From contig NZ_WMCD01000014.1 of the NCBI RefSeq assembly GCF_010994275.1, positions 47,042 to 111,041 of the forward strand: a DNA stretch of 64,000 nt, given 5' to 3'. Made by a program: the position numbers and the translations under genes. This DNA is from Cyclobacterium jeungdonense. GTDB taxonomy: Bacteria > Bacteroidota > Bacteroidia > Cytophagales > Cyclobacteriaceae. Below, one piece after another: positions 44,094 to 53,845 of this stretch. Below the pieces are notes generated by a model. It saw nothing but the letters and a program-made list of their open reading frames with translations. It searched no databases and was not told the origin of the DNA. Numbering within the stretch: position 1 is the first letter of the stretch; each line of letters starts with the position of its first letter.

Positions 44094-45293
44094 ATGAACA
44101 ATAGAATCAAAACTGTCGATAATGTTGATTTTAAAGGGAAGAAGGCCCTGGTAAGGGTGGATTTTAACGTACCCCTGGACGATCAATATAAAATTACGGA
44201 TAATACCCGGATCGTGTACGCAATCCCTACCATCAAAAAGATTTTGGAAGATGGCGGAGCGGTGATCCTGATGTCCCATTTGGGCAGGCCTAAGTCGGGT
44301 CCGGAGGAAAAATTCTCCCTGAGGCACCTTGTAACCGAGTTGAATAAGGAACTGGAAGTTTCTGTACAATTTGCGAAAGACTGTATCGGGAGCGAAGCCA
44401 GCCAATTGGCTACCAGCCTCAACCCGGGAGATGTATTGTTACTGGAAAACCTGAGATTTCATAAGGAAGAGGAAAAAGGAGACCGGGAATTTGCTAAAAA
44501 ACTGGCAGCCCTGGGAGATATTTATGTCAACGATGCCTTTGGTACTGCTCATAGAGCGCACGCCTCCACAGCCATAGTGGCCGAATTTTTCAATGACAAG
44601 GTGGCAGGATACCTGATGGAAGCGGAATTAGAAAATGCAGAAAAGGTATTGGGCGCTCCGGAAAGACCCTTTACAGCCATCATGGGCGGAGCCAAGATTT
44701 CCGACAAAATAATGCTTATCGATAAATTATTGGATAAGGTGGATAACCTGATTATCGGAGGCGGAATGTCCTATACTTTTGCCAAAGCGCAGGGAGGCTC
44801 TATTGGGGATTCCCTTTTGGAAGAAGATAAAATGGAACTTGCCCTGCAATTGGTTGAAAAAGCCAAAAAGCAAAACGTTAACCTGATTTTACCTGAAGAC
44901 GCCGTAACTTCCAAGGCTTTTGCCAATGATGCAGAACAAAGCACGGCTAAAAGAGGACAGATCCCTGATGGTTGGATGGGATTGGACATTGGACCGGAAA
45001 GCCGGAAAAAATTCTCTGAAGTCATCATGGCCTCGAAAACCGTTCTATGGAATGGTCCCATGGGTGTTTTTGAGATGAGTAGTTTTGAAAACGGCACCAA
45101 AGCCGTTGCCGAATCCATAGTAGCCGCCACGAAAAATGGAGCTTTTACCCTGATAGGAGGAGGAGATTCTGCCGCTGCGGTCAATAAATTTGGCTATGGG
45201 GATGATGTTTCATTCGTTTCTACGGGCGGAGGTGCGCTTCTGGAATTGATGGAAGGAAAGACGCTTCCTGGTGTAAAAGCTCTGGAACCCTAA
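44094..45293 (+). CDS. pgk: Phosphoglycerate kinase
   Basis: A 399-residue phosphoglycerate kinase of standard length. VRVDFNVPL (near residue 24) and LMSHLGRPK form the substrate site, LLENLRFHKEE continues the N-domain, TAHRAHAST follows, IMGGAKISDKI binds the other lobe, and GGGDSAAAV near the C-terminus binds nucleotide. The enzyme transfers phosphate from 1,3-bisphosphoglycerate to ADP in glycolysis. Its own TATTTTTG (44064-44071) 22 bp upstream may be a -7 box without a good -33. Confidence 0.97.
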   Translation: MNNRIKTVDNVDFKGKKALVRVDFNVPLDDQYKITDNTRIVYAIPTIKKILEDGGAVILMSHLGRPKSGPEEKFSLRHLVTELNKELEVSVQFAKDCIGSEASQLATSLNPGDVLLLENLRFHKEEEKGDREFAKKLAALGDIYVNDAFGTAHRAHASTAIVAEFFNDKVAGYLMEAELENAEKVLGAPERPFTAIMGGAKISDKIMLIDKLLDKVDNLIIGGGMSYTFAKAQGGSIGDSLLEEDKMELALQLVEKAKKQNVNLILPEDAVTSKAFANDAEQSTAKRGQIPDGWMGLDIGPESRKKFSEVIMASKTVLWNGPMGVFEMSSFENGTKAVAESIVAATKNGAFTLIGGGDSAAAVNKFGYGDDVSFVSTGGGALLELMEGKTLPGVKALEP

Positions 45294-45413
45294 TTAATTA
45301 CCACTAAGTAGGCTGCCATTCGATCCCCATCCGGATTGGTCCTAAATGGATTGATTCCAAAGGCTGTAGATTAGATGGTTTTTTTGGAATTTAGGCAAGC
45401 CTTTGAATGGTTA

Positions 45414-45449
45414 TTCCCCTGTCCTTGCCCTTGGTTTGTGACAGGGGAA
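45414..45449. other. Inverted repeat between pgk and gldA
   Basis: TTCCCCTGTC (45414-45423) and GACAGGGGAA (45440-45449) can form a 10-bp stem with a 16-base loop. No T tract follows, so it is not an ordinary terminator; it could be an RNA hairpin or operator. Confidence 0.3.
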
Positions 45450-45524
45450 AATTACCTTTCAGGCACTAGATCGTATTTCTTTGTCGTTTAGTGGTTGACC
45501 CCGAATTTAAATCAGCTGACTTTC

Positions 45525-46433
45525 ATGTCCATAGAAATCCATCAGTTATCCAAAACGTTCGGTTCTCAGCAAGTGCTCAATGAGGTAAGTTTTCAGGCTA
45601 AACCAGGTCAGGTTCTTGGTTTTTTGGGGCCTAATGGTGCCGGGAAATCCACCACCATGAAGATTTTGACCGGATACCTGACGGCTGATGAGGGGGATGT
45701 TTTGGTGAAAGGAATTTCGGTCACCAAGCATCCGAAAGTCATAAGTAAACTGATTGGCTATTTGCCGGAACACAATCCGTTGTATCCGGAAATGTACATT
45801 CCTGAATTTCTGACTTTTGTAGGAGGTCTTTACCAAATGGAAGGTAAAATGCTTCAAAACAGGGTACAAACGGTCATGGAACAATGCGGCCTGATGGCTG
45901 AGCGGAAAAAGAAAATAGGCTTGTTATCCAAAGGCTATAAACAACGGGTCGGGCTGGCCAGATCCCTGTTACATGATCCGGAAATTATCGTTTTGGACGA
46001 ACCCACCTCTGGCCTTGACCCCAACCAATTGGTAGAAATCAGGCAACTGATCAAAACCATCAGTGAAAATAAAACCTTGATATTAAGTACCCATATCATG
46101 CAGGAAGTCGAAGCCCTCTGTGATAAGGTGGTCATTATTCACAACGGAAAAATCGTGGCCCAGGATCTGTTGCAGCACCTGAAATCAGGTCAGGGAGAGG
46201 GGCAACTGATATTCGAAACTGAAGAGGCACTGGTCCCGGAGTGGATCAAAGGCATGGCCTATTCGGAATATTCCCAGCCCAATCCAACTACCTATGCTTT
46301 TTCCAGTACAGACCCTAAACAATTACGCCTGCAACTGATGCGTCTGGTGCAGGAAAAAGGCCTCAACCTGATCAGTGTCCGGCAGCAGGAAAATAACCTG
46401 GAATCCATATTCTACAGGCTCACACAAAATTAA
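45525..46433 (+). CDS. gldA: Gliding-motility ABC transporter ATP-binding protein GldA
   Basis: A protein of 302 residues from the ATG at 45525 (an in-frame ATG at 45495 adds a non-conserved leader). ABC motifs: Walker A GPNGAGKST (about 35-43), signature LLSKGYKQRVGLARSLL in place of LSGGQ, and Walker B IIVLDEPTSGLDP. In Flavobacterium johnsoniae GldA works with GldF and GldG as an ABC transporter needed for gliding and linked to type IX secretion. The permease gene starts 4 bp after its stop. Confidence 0.92.
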   Translation: MSIEIHQLSKTFGSQQVLNEVSFQAKPGQVLGFLGPNGAGKSTTMKILTGYLTADEGDVLVKGISVTKHPKVISKLIGYLPEHNPLYPEMYIPEFLTFVGGLYQMEGKMLQNRVQTVMEQCGLMAERKKKIGLLSKGYKQRVGLARSLLHDPEIIVLDEPTSGLDPNQLVEIRQLIKTISENKTLILSTHIMQEVEALCDKVVIIHNGKIVAQDLLQHLKSGQGEGQLIFETEEALVPEWIKGMAYSEYSQPNPTTYAFSSTDPKQLRLQLMRLVQEKGLNLISVRQQENNLESIFYRLTQN

Positions 46434-46437
46434 CAAC

Positions 46438-47160
46438 ATGGTTAGTTTGTTATACAAGGAAATAAACAGCTTTTTCAGCAACCTGTCAGCTTACCTGATT
46501 ACCAGTATATTTTTAGTGGCCCTGGGTTTGATCGTTTGGGTTTTTCCAGGTACCAGTGTGCTGGAATATGGTTATGCAGATTTAGACAGCCTGTTTACCT
46601 ATACCCCCTTCGTGTTTATCTTTTTGATACCGGCCATTACCATGGGCATGGTAGCAGAGGAAAGGAAATCAGGTACCTGGGAGCTCCTTAAAACCTCTCC
46701 CCTCAAAAGCCATCAAGTTATTTTGGCCAAATACCTGGCTTCTTTATTGTTAATACTGTTTGCACTGCTACCCACGCTGGTTTATTATTTCAGTGTGGTT
46801 CAGCTTGGTGATCCCGTTGGAAATATCGACAGTGCCGGTTTTTTTGGCTCCTATATTGGGTTGCTTTTGGTGGGAGCCTTATTTGCGGCTATTGGGCTTT
46901 TCAGTTCCACGCTCACTTCGAACCAAATTGTTGCATTTGTAATAGCGGTGTTTTTATGTTTTCTATTGTACGGTGGCATGGGTGCACTTGCGGCCTTATA
47001 TTCCGGCGAATTGGGGTTGTTTCTGGAAGAACTGGGTATTAGTTTTCATTTTGAACAAATGGGCAGGGGAGTGATCGTTTCGGAAAACGTCTTTTACTTT
47101 CTGGGGATGATTCTTACCTGGTTGATTTTCACCTGGATTTTGATCGAGCGAAATGGATAA
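46438..47160 (+). CDS. gldF: Gliding-motility ABC permease GldF
   Basis: About 240 residues from the ATG at 46438, with six predicted membrane helices; the conserved segment TWELLKTSPLKSHQVILAKYLASL matches the ABC-2 type permeases that include GldF. It acts with GldA and GldG. Its 3' end overlaps the start of gldG by 8 bp, indicating coupled translation. Confidence 0.9.
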   Translation: MVSLLYKEINSFFSNLSAYLITSIFLVALGLIVWVFPGTSVLEYGYADLDSLFTYTPFVFIFLIPAITMGMVAEERKSGTWELLKTSPLKSHQVILAKYLASLLLILFALLPTLVYYFSVVQLGDPVGNIDSAGFFGSYIGLLLVGALFAAIGLFSSTLTSNQIVAFVIAVFLCFLLYGGMGALAALYSGELGLFLEELGISFHFEQMGRGVIVSENVFYFLGMILTWLIFTWILIERNG

Positions 47161-48841
47161 AAAGAACCAACCGATAGTACTTGGAATACTTTTACTGATA
47201 CTCCTATGGTTGAGCTTGTGGGTTTTGGGGAATTGGTGGCAGTTTCGAATGGATCTGACCGAAGAGGGACGCTATTCCCTGTCCGACGCTACCAGGGAGG
47301 TTTTGGCTAATATGGACGGGCCGTTGGAAGTAGAAATTTTGCTGGAGGGGGATTTGCCAGCAGGAATGAAACGTTTTCAGAAAGGAATTGAGGAAACGCT
47401 GACCACTTTTCAGAATTATAGCAATGAAGAAATCACGATCCATTACCAGGATCCCTTAAAAATGGAAAGCGATTCCCGGGACGCCTACATTCTCGACCTT
47501 GCTGCGTATGGAATCAATCCGACCAATTTGTACAGTACCCAAAATGGAGCCCAAACTTCCCGCATGATATTTCCAGGAATTGTACTTAGAAGTGAGGATT
47601 ATGAATTGGGCGTCTTGCTGCTTAAAGGGGAGAGGGGCATGGGGCCTGATGAGATACTGAACCTTTCCATAGAAAACCTGGAATTCGAGATCAGCCAGGC
47701 CCTTCAGCGGCTTTATACGAAAAATAAAAAGGCCGTGGGCATTATCATTGGACAAGGAGAAACGGCGGAGGACAATGGATTTGGTATGGTAGAAGCCCTA
47801 AATGAGGATTATGAAGTATACAAGGTTCCCTTTGATCAGGCAGAAAAGGTAGCCGATTTGCTTACTTTTGAGACCCTTTTGGTAGCGGGTCCTCAGCAAG
47901 CCTACGGAGAACGGGAACAGTACCTGCTGGACCAGTATCTAATGCATGGTGGAAATCTGGTTTTTTTTGTGGATCAAATGGCGGTGAACCTGGAAGAGGC
48001 GGGGGGAGAAGGGACGGTAGCGATGCCATTTGACACCGGATTGGATGGTTTGCTTTTCCGGTATGGTATTCGAATCAACAGGGATTTGATTCAGGATTTG
48101 AATTTTGGATATCACCCGGTGGTTGCCGGAGATTTTGGAGATCAGTCGCAGGTTGTTCCACTGCCTTGGCCTTTTTATGTACAGGCCGGAAAAATGGCCA
48201 ATCACCCGATCACTAAAGGACTCGATCAGGTCCAATTCCGCTTTGTCAGCACCATGGATACGGTAAAGGCGGAAGGGGTTACCAAAACCCCGCTCATTTT
48301 TAGTAGTAATTTTAGCAAAAAATTGAGTGCTCCGGTGCGGATTGCATTTAAGGACATGGCAGAAGAACCGGAAGTGGCAACCTTCACTACAGGAAACCTA
48401 CCTTTGGTATACTTGTTAGAAGGAAAATTCACTTCGTATTTTAAAAACAGGTTTGTACCCGATGGGTTTGATGTTTCCAGCTTTATTCCGGAAGGGAATG
48501 CAGGGCGGGTTCTCGTGGCCGGCGATTCCGATCTGGCGAAGAGTTGGGTAGACCCCAGCGAAGAACAACCTTTGCCTCTTGGCATGAGTCCATTTTCTGA
48601 AAATCAGACGGCAAACAGAGAGTTTTTGCAAAATGCAGTGAATTACCTGGTGGACCCTGATGGAATCATGGCTACCAAAAGAAAACAATTCCAAATCAGG
48701 CCGCTTAATAAAGTAAAAGTAAACCGACAAAAAGGCGTTTGGCAGGTCATCAATATTGCTTTTCCAGTGCTGCTAGTACTGCTAATTGGCTGGACGCAGT
48801 ATTTATTCAAGAAAAGAAAATACGAAAAAGACCATGTCTAA
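47153..48841 (+). CDS. gldG: Gliding-motility ABC transporter protein GldG
   Basis: A 562-residue protein with one helix near the N-terminus (LGILLLILLWLSLWVLGNWW), a large substrate-binding-protein-like periplasmic domain of the GldG/ABC_transp_aux type (about 30-520) including RFDLTEEGRYSLSDATR-like DLTEEGRYSLSDATREVL, and a C-terminal helix followed by a basic tail. It completes the gldA-gldF-gldG set. Confidence 0.9.
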   Translation: MDKKNQPIVLGILLLILLWLSLWVLGNWWQFRMDLTEEGRYSLSDATREVLANMDGPLEVEILLEGDLPAGMKRFQKGIEETLTTFQNYSNEEITIHYQDPLKMESDSRDAYILDLAAYGINPTNLYSTQNGAQTSRMIFPGIVLRSEDYELGVLLLKGERGMGPDEILNLSIENLEFEISQALQRLYTKNKKAVGIIIGQGETAEDNGFGMVEALNEDYEVYKVPFDQAEKVADLLTFETLLVAGPQQAYGEREQYLLDQYLMHGGNLVFFVDQMAVNLEEAGGEGTVAMPFDTGLDGLLFRYGIRINRDLIQDLNFGYHPVVAGDFGDQSQVVPLPWPFYVQAGKMANHPITKGLDQVQFRFVSTMDTVKAEGVTKTPLIFSSNFSKKLSAPVRIAFKDMAEEPEVATFTTGNLPLVYLLEGKFTSYFKNRFVPDGFDVSSFIPEGNAGRVLVAGDSDLAKSWVDPSEEQPLPLGMSPFSENQTANREFLQNAVNYLVDPDGIMATKRKQFQIRPLNKVKVNRQKGVWQVINIAFPVLLVLLIGWTQYLFKKRKYEKDHV

Positions 48842-49074
48842 TAGAAATCCCTACCGGCTCCCAGGTATTTTTATTTCATCTAATCAAATCCCAATGAGGG
48901 CATTTGTAATTTTATTTATAACTTTACCCTGTTAAATCCATCGGATGCATCTGGAGAGTCAACTATTGCTCTTTAGCAAAGGTTTGGAAATCAGAAATCA
49001 TCTTTTTATCGCTGCCAGGACCAACCTTGTGGATCAGGCGCATCAATTGACTGACGTAATAAAAAAATACACCT

Positions 49075-50199
49075 ATGAAATTTATTGTTTCTTCTTCATC
49101 CCTTTTGAAGCAACTGTCTTCCATAAACGGGGTGGTAACGACCAACCCGGTGGTACCGATTTTGGAAAACTTTCTTTTTGAAATCAAGGACAGTAAACTG
49201 ACGGTGACAGCCTCCGATCTGCAAACTTCAATGATGACAGAAATAGATGTAGAGGCTAAGGAAGATGGTAATATTGCAGTTCCTGCTAAAATTCTTATCG
49301 AAACCCTAAAAAATCTACCCGAACAGCCGGTTACCTTCAGCATTGATAAGGAGACGTATAGCATAGAAATCAGTTCCGACAACGGCCGGTACAAACTGGC
49401 TGGTGAAAATGCCACCGATTTTCCAAGAATACCCGGAGTAACGAACGCTACATCCGTGGAAATGTCAACTGAGGTTTTGAGTAGCGCCATTGCCAATACC
49501 ATTTTTGCCACCAGCAACGATGAACTTAGGCCTGCCATGACAGGAGTTTATGTCAATCTTAGTGACACCAATACCACCTTCGTGGCCACGGACGGACACC
49601 GTCTTATCCGATATCGCAGAGTAGACATTGCTTCACCCGAGGCCGCCAATATAATTGTACCACGAAAAGCTTTGAACCTGTTAAAATCAACCCTTCCTTC
49701 GGATAACGTACCCGTGACAGTAGAGTTTAATAACAGTAACGCCTACTTCAAATTCAATAATATTAAAATGATTTGTCGGTTGATTGATGAGCGTTTTCCG
49801 GATTACGAAAATGTCATCCCTACCGATAATGAAAATGACATGGTGATCAACCGGCAGGAATTTTTAGGTTCCCTGCGGAGGATTGCCATTTATGCCAATA
49901 AAACCACCCATCAGGTACGCCTAAAACTGACAGGAAGCGAACTTCAGATTTCTGCGGAAGATCTGGACTTCTCAAATGAGGCAAACGAGCGCCTATCCTG
50001 CGAACACGAAGGCGAGGATATCGAGATAGGATTCAATGCTAAATTTCTCGTGGAAATGTTAAATAACATTACGGCCAAGGAAGTCACCTTAAAATTTAGC
50101 GCTCCAAACCGAGCAGGCCTGATTTTGCCTTCCGATATGAGTGAAAATGAGGATATCCTCATGCTGGTAATGCCGGTGATGCTTAGCAATTACGTTTAG
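49075..50199 (+). CDS. dnaN: DNA polymerase III sliding clamp (beta subunit)
   Basis: A 374-residue protein with three similar domains of about 120 residues. MKFIVSSSSLLKQLSSINGVV begins domain 1, ATDGHRLIRYR lies in domain 2, and the terminal VMPVM closes domain 3. It forms the ring that holds polymerase III on DNA. It is not next to dnaA or recF in this window. A terminator follows. The 233-bp gap before it (48842-49074) holds no recognised gene. Confidence 0.97.
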   Translation: MKFIVSSSSLLKQLSSINGVVTTNPVVPILENFLFEIKDSKLTVTASDLQTSMMTEIDVEAKEDGNIAVPAKILIETLKNLPEQPVTFSIDKETYSIEISSDNGRYKLAGENATDFPRIPGVTNATSVEMSTEVLSSAIANTIFATSNDELRPAMTGVYVNLSDTNTTFVATDGHRLIRYRRVDIASPEAANIIVPRKALNLLKSTLPSDNVPVTVEFNNSNAYFKFNNIKMICRLIDERFPDYENVIPTDNENDMVINRQEFLGSLRRIAIYANKTTHQVRLKLTGSELQISAEDLDFSNEANERLSCEHEGEDIEIGFNAKFLVEMLNNITAKEVTLKFSAPNRAGLILPSDMSENEDILMLVMPVMLSNYV

Positions 50200-50224
50200 A
50201 AAAGCGAGGTATTTAAAAAGATGT

Positions 50225-50252
50225 AAAACCCGGTTATTCCCCGGGTTTTTTT
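50225..50252 (+). terminator. Terminator of dnaN
   Basis: AAAACCCGG and CCCGGGTTTT-type arms with a short TTATTCC loop, followed by a run of seven T residues. Confidence 0.8.
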
Positions 50253-50360
50253 AATTCGCTTAATTTAATATTGAAATCAGAGGTAGAGGAGAATGCTTGT
50301 CCTGGCAAAGCCATTTTGTTTGCTTCTCAAGAGTACCGTTCTCGTTCTGATGGATAATTC

Positions 50361-51014
50361 TTATTCTTTGTTTACTTCTACATTTGTAAACCAAATGATT
50401 TTATCCCCGTTTTCCAATCGGTGGTCCAGGGCAATTTTAACCCCGTCGAATTCTTGGACATTCTCCCAGGTAAAGGCCCTTCCTTCCGGACCATCTCCCC
50501 TGCGAAAAACCCATTCTTTGATCATATAGTCATCGTCCACGTATAGATCGTAGGCATCTCCCGGGGTGTACCCATCGGTATTGTTGTAACGGATAATGAC
50601 CTTCGTAGTCGTTTCTCCATGTATGGGAGAGGGTTGATTTTCGATCACCTCCGCCTCGTATCCATCATCCCAGGCCAATTGAAAAGGAAAAAGCAGCCAA
50701 TATTTATCATTTATGAATTTCTGGTCTACCTCTTCGACCTGAGCTGTCTTGTTTGCAAGACTGTAGCTAGCCGTAGTATCTGGTCCCCGGTATTGAACTT
50801 CGCCCTTTTCCATGTTCCAGTTCCAGTCTCTTACCAGTACATTCACACTGTCTCTGCGCACGTTCCAGGTATAGGCGATTGAACTGACCTCATCCAGCTG
50901 CTCATAACCATATGCTTTGGCTATTTTCATGGTAATGGAATCGGTATCCTCCGTTTTAGGCGTGCAGGCCAAGGCAATGATAAGGAGGGGAATCAGGAAG
51001 TAGTTACTGTTTTT
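50361..51014 (-). CDS. Conserved lipoprotein, function unknown
   Basis: About 217 residues from the ATG at 51014, which gives the signal and lipobox IIALAC; an in-frame upstream ATG at 51056 is less likely. The remainder is beta-rich, with repeated strand-like segments ending in FDGVKIALDHRLENGDKIIWFTNVEV. This layout is like outer-membrane lipoprotein carrier (LolA-like) folds, but no family could be assigned with confidence. It lies 76 bp downstream of dprA on the same strand. Confidence 0.7.
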   Translation of the reverse strand, partial: KNSNYFLIPLLIIALACTPKTEDTDSITMKIAKAYGYEQLDEVSSIAYTWNVRRDSVNVLVRDWNWNMEKGEVQYRGPDTTASYSLANKTAQVEEVDQKFINDKYWLLFPFQLAWDDGYEAEVIENQPSPIHGETTTKVIIRYNNTDGYTPGDAYDLYVDDDYMIKEWVFRRGDGPEGRAFTWENVQEFDGVKIALDHRLENGDKIIWFTNVEVNKE

Positions 51015-51089
51015 CATGAGTAGGTGGTTTAAATGGTTACTTACTAAGGTAATCATTTTAAGGCATTTACACGAGTGGATTGGAAATTC

Positions 51090-52217
51090 TTATTTTTTAT
51101 GGGTCCACTGGTATTTTTTTCCAGGGATAGCCTTTACAAACCCTAGAAATTCCAGGTTTAATAGTTTGATAGCAAGTTCAGCGATTGGAACCCCCGTGTC
51201 CCGACTCAGCCAATCAATTCCGGCCTCGTTTTTTTCAAATAGCCGCTCCAGGACCCTGACCTCAATGGAATCCAGGTTGGATGTATCTGGCAAAGTCGAT
51301 GCGGGGTCCTTTTCTCCCGATTCCTTGTCCCAGGAAAGTGACTCCTCGATTTCTTTTGCCCCCATGTAAATCCCAGCTTTCATGTTACGAATGAGGTTAT
51401 TGCATCCTTCGCTGTATTTCGCCTGCAAATTACCCGGTACGGCAAAAACCTCTCTATTATAGCTATAGGCAATTTCTGCCGTTATGAGGGCACCCCCTTT
51501 TTTTGCTGCTTCCACTACGATGAGCGCATCGGAAAGCCCGGCTATGATCCGGTTTCGCTGGGGGAAATTCATGGGATTTAGCTTAGTCCCAATTTTAAAT
51601 TCAGATAGTAACCCACCGTTTTCCATCATCTGTGAAGCAATGACAGTGTGTGTAGCAGGGTAGATGGTGTCCAGGTCAGAGCCCATCACGCCTATGGTGG
51701 GTAAATTTAGAGACAGTGCGGCCCGGTGTGCTTCCACATCAATACCGTAAGCCAGTCCGCTAATGATTGAAGGTTGAAAACGGGCAAGGTCTTCAGTAAT
51801 TTTTTGGGTGATATTTTTGCCATACCTGCTTGCATTCCGGGTTCCCACGATACCGACCGTTCGTTTGGGATTTAGATTCAGGTTGCCTTTAGTGAAGAGA
51901 ATGGGAGGTGCATCCGGGATGCTTCGCAGCCGGTCCGGAAAGCTGTCATCTGGGTAACAATGTACCTGTATATTTTTCTTAATAGCGATTTCTAGTATGG
52001 ACGCTGCTTCTCTTAGATAAGAATCTTTGGATTTTCGCTGTGCCAGCAACTTCGGTCCGATGCCGGGAATTTTGGCCACCTTCCCCTGTGGAAGGGTAAA
52101 AAAGCCTTCAGCTGATCCGCAATAGCTGACGATTGTCTTGAAAATACTCGGCCCCAATTTGGGTATCAAACTCAGAGCCACGGTATGCAAAACCTTACTG
52201 TTCTGTCCGTTGCTCAT
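51090..52217 (-). CDS. dprA: DNA-processing protein DprA
   Basis: A 375-residue DprA. It has an N-terminal SAM-like region, the Rossmann core (FTKGNLNLNPKRTVGIVGTRNASRYG, SGLAYGIDVEAHRAAL, VMGSDLDTIYPATH and SEFKIGTKLNPMNFPQRNRIIAGLS), and a C-terminal winged-helix (about 310-370). DprA loads RecA on incoming single-stranded DNA during transformation. The 3' end of the upstream merR gene overlaps its start by 23 bp. Confidence 0.95.
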   Translation of the reverse strand: MSNGQNSKVLHTVALSLIPKLGPSIFKTIVSYCGSAEGFFTLPQGKVAKIPGIGPKLLAQRKSKDSYLREAASILEIAIKKNIQVHCYPDDSFPDRLRSIPDAPPILFTKGNLNLNPKRTVGIVGTRNASRYGKNITQKITEDLARFQPSIISGLAYGIDVEAHRAALSLNLPTIGVMGSDLDTIYPATHTVIASQMMENGGLLSEFKIGTKLNPMNFPQRNRIIAGLSDALIVVEAAKKGGALITAEIAYSYNREVFAVPGNLQAKYSEGCNNLIRNMKAGIYMGAKEIEESLSWDKESGEKDPASTLPDTSNLDSIEVRVLERLFEKNEAGIDWLSRDTGVPIAELAIKLLNLEFLGFVKAIPGKKYQWTHKK

Positions 52218-52551
52218 CCAGATTTTCCCTGATTTCGATCAAAAAACTTCTGATTTCATGCAGCTTGTGGATCATCGTAGCGGTGTCCTGAATTTTGTGC
52301 AGGTCTTTTTTGATGATTTCCTGAGCACCGGTGAGCGTATATCCCTTTTCCTTTACCAGGTGATAGATGAGCTGAATTTTTTCGATGTCATCTTTGGTAA
52401 ACCGCCGGTTACCTTTTTTATCTTTCTTGGGTTTGATGATATCAAATTCCCCTTCCCAATAGCGGATTAGGGAAGTAGCCACTTTAAACTTCTCGGCTAC
52501 TTCTCCTATAGAATAGTATTTTTTCTCTATTTCTTTTTCTCTGTAAGGCAA
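52195..52551 (-). CDS. MerR family transcriptional regulator
   Basis: A 118-residue regulator: a MerR-type winged helix with YYSIGEVAEKFKVATSLIRYWEGEF then GNRRFTKDDIEKIQLIYHLVKEKGYT, followed by a coiled-coil dimerisation region. No effector domain with cysteines is present. It overlaps dprA by 23 bp, which suggests co-expression and perhaps control of the operon. Confidence 0.9.
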   Translation of the reverse strand: MPYREKEIEKKYYSIGEVAEKFKVATSLIRYWEGEFDIIKPKKDKKGNRRFTKDDIEKIQLIYHLVKEKGYTLTGAQEIIKKDLHKIQDTATMIHKLHEIRSFLIEIRENLDEQRTEQ

Positions 52552-52650
52552 TTTCCAGGTATTTTTTCACCAAAAATATACAATTTTATCGGCAAACAAC
52601 ATAGGTTTACTCGTAACTATTTTCCATGGTAGTCGGATGATAAAAATGAA

Positions 52651-52691
52651 AAACCAGAAACCTGTCCGGTAATTACGGAAACGTTTCTGGT
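52651..52691 (-). terminator. Terminator of the M23 peptidase gene
   Basis: On the minus strand ACCAGAAAC and GTTTCTGGT arms (9 bp) surround a longer loop and are followed by a T-rich tail (TTTTTCATTTTT). It begins about 20 bp after the stop codon. Confidence 0.6.
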
Positions 52692-52711
52692 CATTAGAAG
52701 AATCTTGGTTT

Positions 52712-53689
52712 TTAGGACAAGGACTGGTTTTCTCTGGAAGCTAACTCAAGAATTTTATCAAATTCAGAGGGTTCCAGATCTTTAAAGAAGTAATTTACCG
52801 GATTCACGTATTTATCATCTTTGATTACTTCATAGTGAACATGGGGGGCGGTAGAAGAGCCGGTATTGCCTACCGAACCAATTTTATCGCCTCTTTTAAT
52901 CTTGTCACCTACTTTGACATCAAAATCGTTCATATGTGCATAGCGGGTTTTAAAACCGAAACCATGATCAATGATAATGGATTTGCCATAACCTCCAAAT
53001 TCCGTACGAATTCGTTCTACCACACCATCACCCGTGGAGTAAATAGGTGTACCTTTGGGTGCGGAGAAATCCACACCGGTGTGCATTTTCCTAACCTTTA
53101 AGATCGGGTGCAACCGAACACCATATCCCGAGGCCAGACGATTTAACTCTTCGTTATGAATTGGCTGAATGGCGGGAATGGAAGCCCAATACTCTTCTTT
53201 GTTCATGGCCGTTTCAGATAATTCGTCATAGGATTCCCACTGTATGAAAAGCTGCCTTTTAAGCGTTTCTACTTTATTGGAAACGGAAACGATCATTTTT
53301 TCTTGATTCAACCCTTTCTCTTTGATTTCCCGAAATCGGTCCGAGCCCCCAAACCCTGCTTTTCTTACGGAAGTGGGTATTGGTTCGGATTCGAAAATAA
53401 CCCGGTAGAGGTTGTCGTCACGTTCCTGAAGGTCAGCCATCATGGTGTTTAATTGCCCAACTTCCTGTTCAAGGAGTTCGTAATAAAGCTTCAGCTCCCG
53501 ATTTTCTTTTTTCAGCATTAGTTCTTTAGGGCTGTCAAAATAGTAATGGAATACCAAAAGAATACCTACCGCCAGCATGGAAGATAAGGACAAAAAACCC
53601 AATAAGTTTAGGGTTACATCCCACTTACTCCTGACATATCGTTCGTATTTACAGGTTTTGGGATCGTAATAATATTTTATTCTACTCAT
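52712..53689 (-). CDS. M23 family metallopeptidase
   Basis: A 325-residue peptidoglycan peptidase. One membrane helix (about 30-50) is followed by a coiled coil (about 60-160) and the catalytic M23/LytM domain. Zinc and catalytic motifs are HPILKVRKMHTGVDF (His near residue 203 region) and APHVHYEV (about 280-287). This arrangement matches the envelope peptidases of Bacteroidota that regulate cell-wall hydrolysis. It has its own promoter and is divergent from alaS. Confidence 0.9.
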   Translation of the reverse strand: MSRIKYYYDPKTCKYERYVRSKWDVTLNLLGFLSLSSMLAVGILLVFHYYFDSPKELMLKKENRELKLYYELLEQEVGQLNTMMADLQERDDNLYRVIFESEPIPTSVRKAGFGGSDRFREIKEKGLNQEKMIVSVSNKVETLKRQLFIQWESYDELSETAMNKEEYWASIPAIQPIHNEELNRLASGYGVRLHPILKVRKMHTGVDFSAPKGTPIYSTGDGVVERIRTEFGGYGKSIIIDHGFGFKTRYAHMNDFDVKVGDKIKRGDKIGSVGNTGSSTAPHVHYEVIKDDKYVNPVNYFFKDLEPSEFDKILELASRENQSLS

Positions 53690-53788
53690 TTAACAAATAG
53701 TACGTTAAAACTGCTAATTTTGTAATCCGAAAAAAAAATCGGTTAATTTCATTACTACTAGAAAATCACTTATTTGGGTGTTTGGGTA

Positions 53789-53820
53789 CAAAGATAATCC
53801 AAAAACTTTACAATTTCCAA
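53789..53820 (-). promoter_or_regulatory. Promoter of the M23 peptidase gene
   Basis: On the minus strand TTG (complement of 53818-53820) and TATCTTTG (complement of 53789-53796) match the Bacteroidota -33 / -7 consensus with a 21-bp spacer. Confidence 0.55.
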
Positions 53821-53845
53821 GTAATTCATTCTAAGCTAACTAAAT

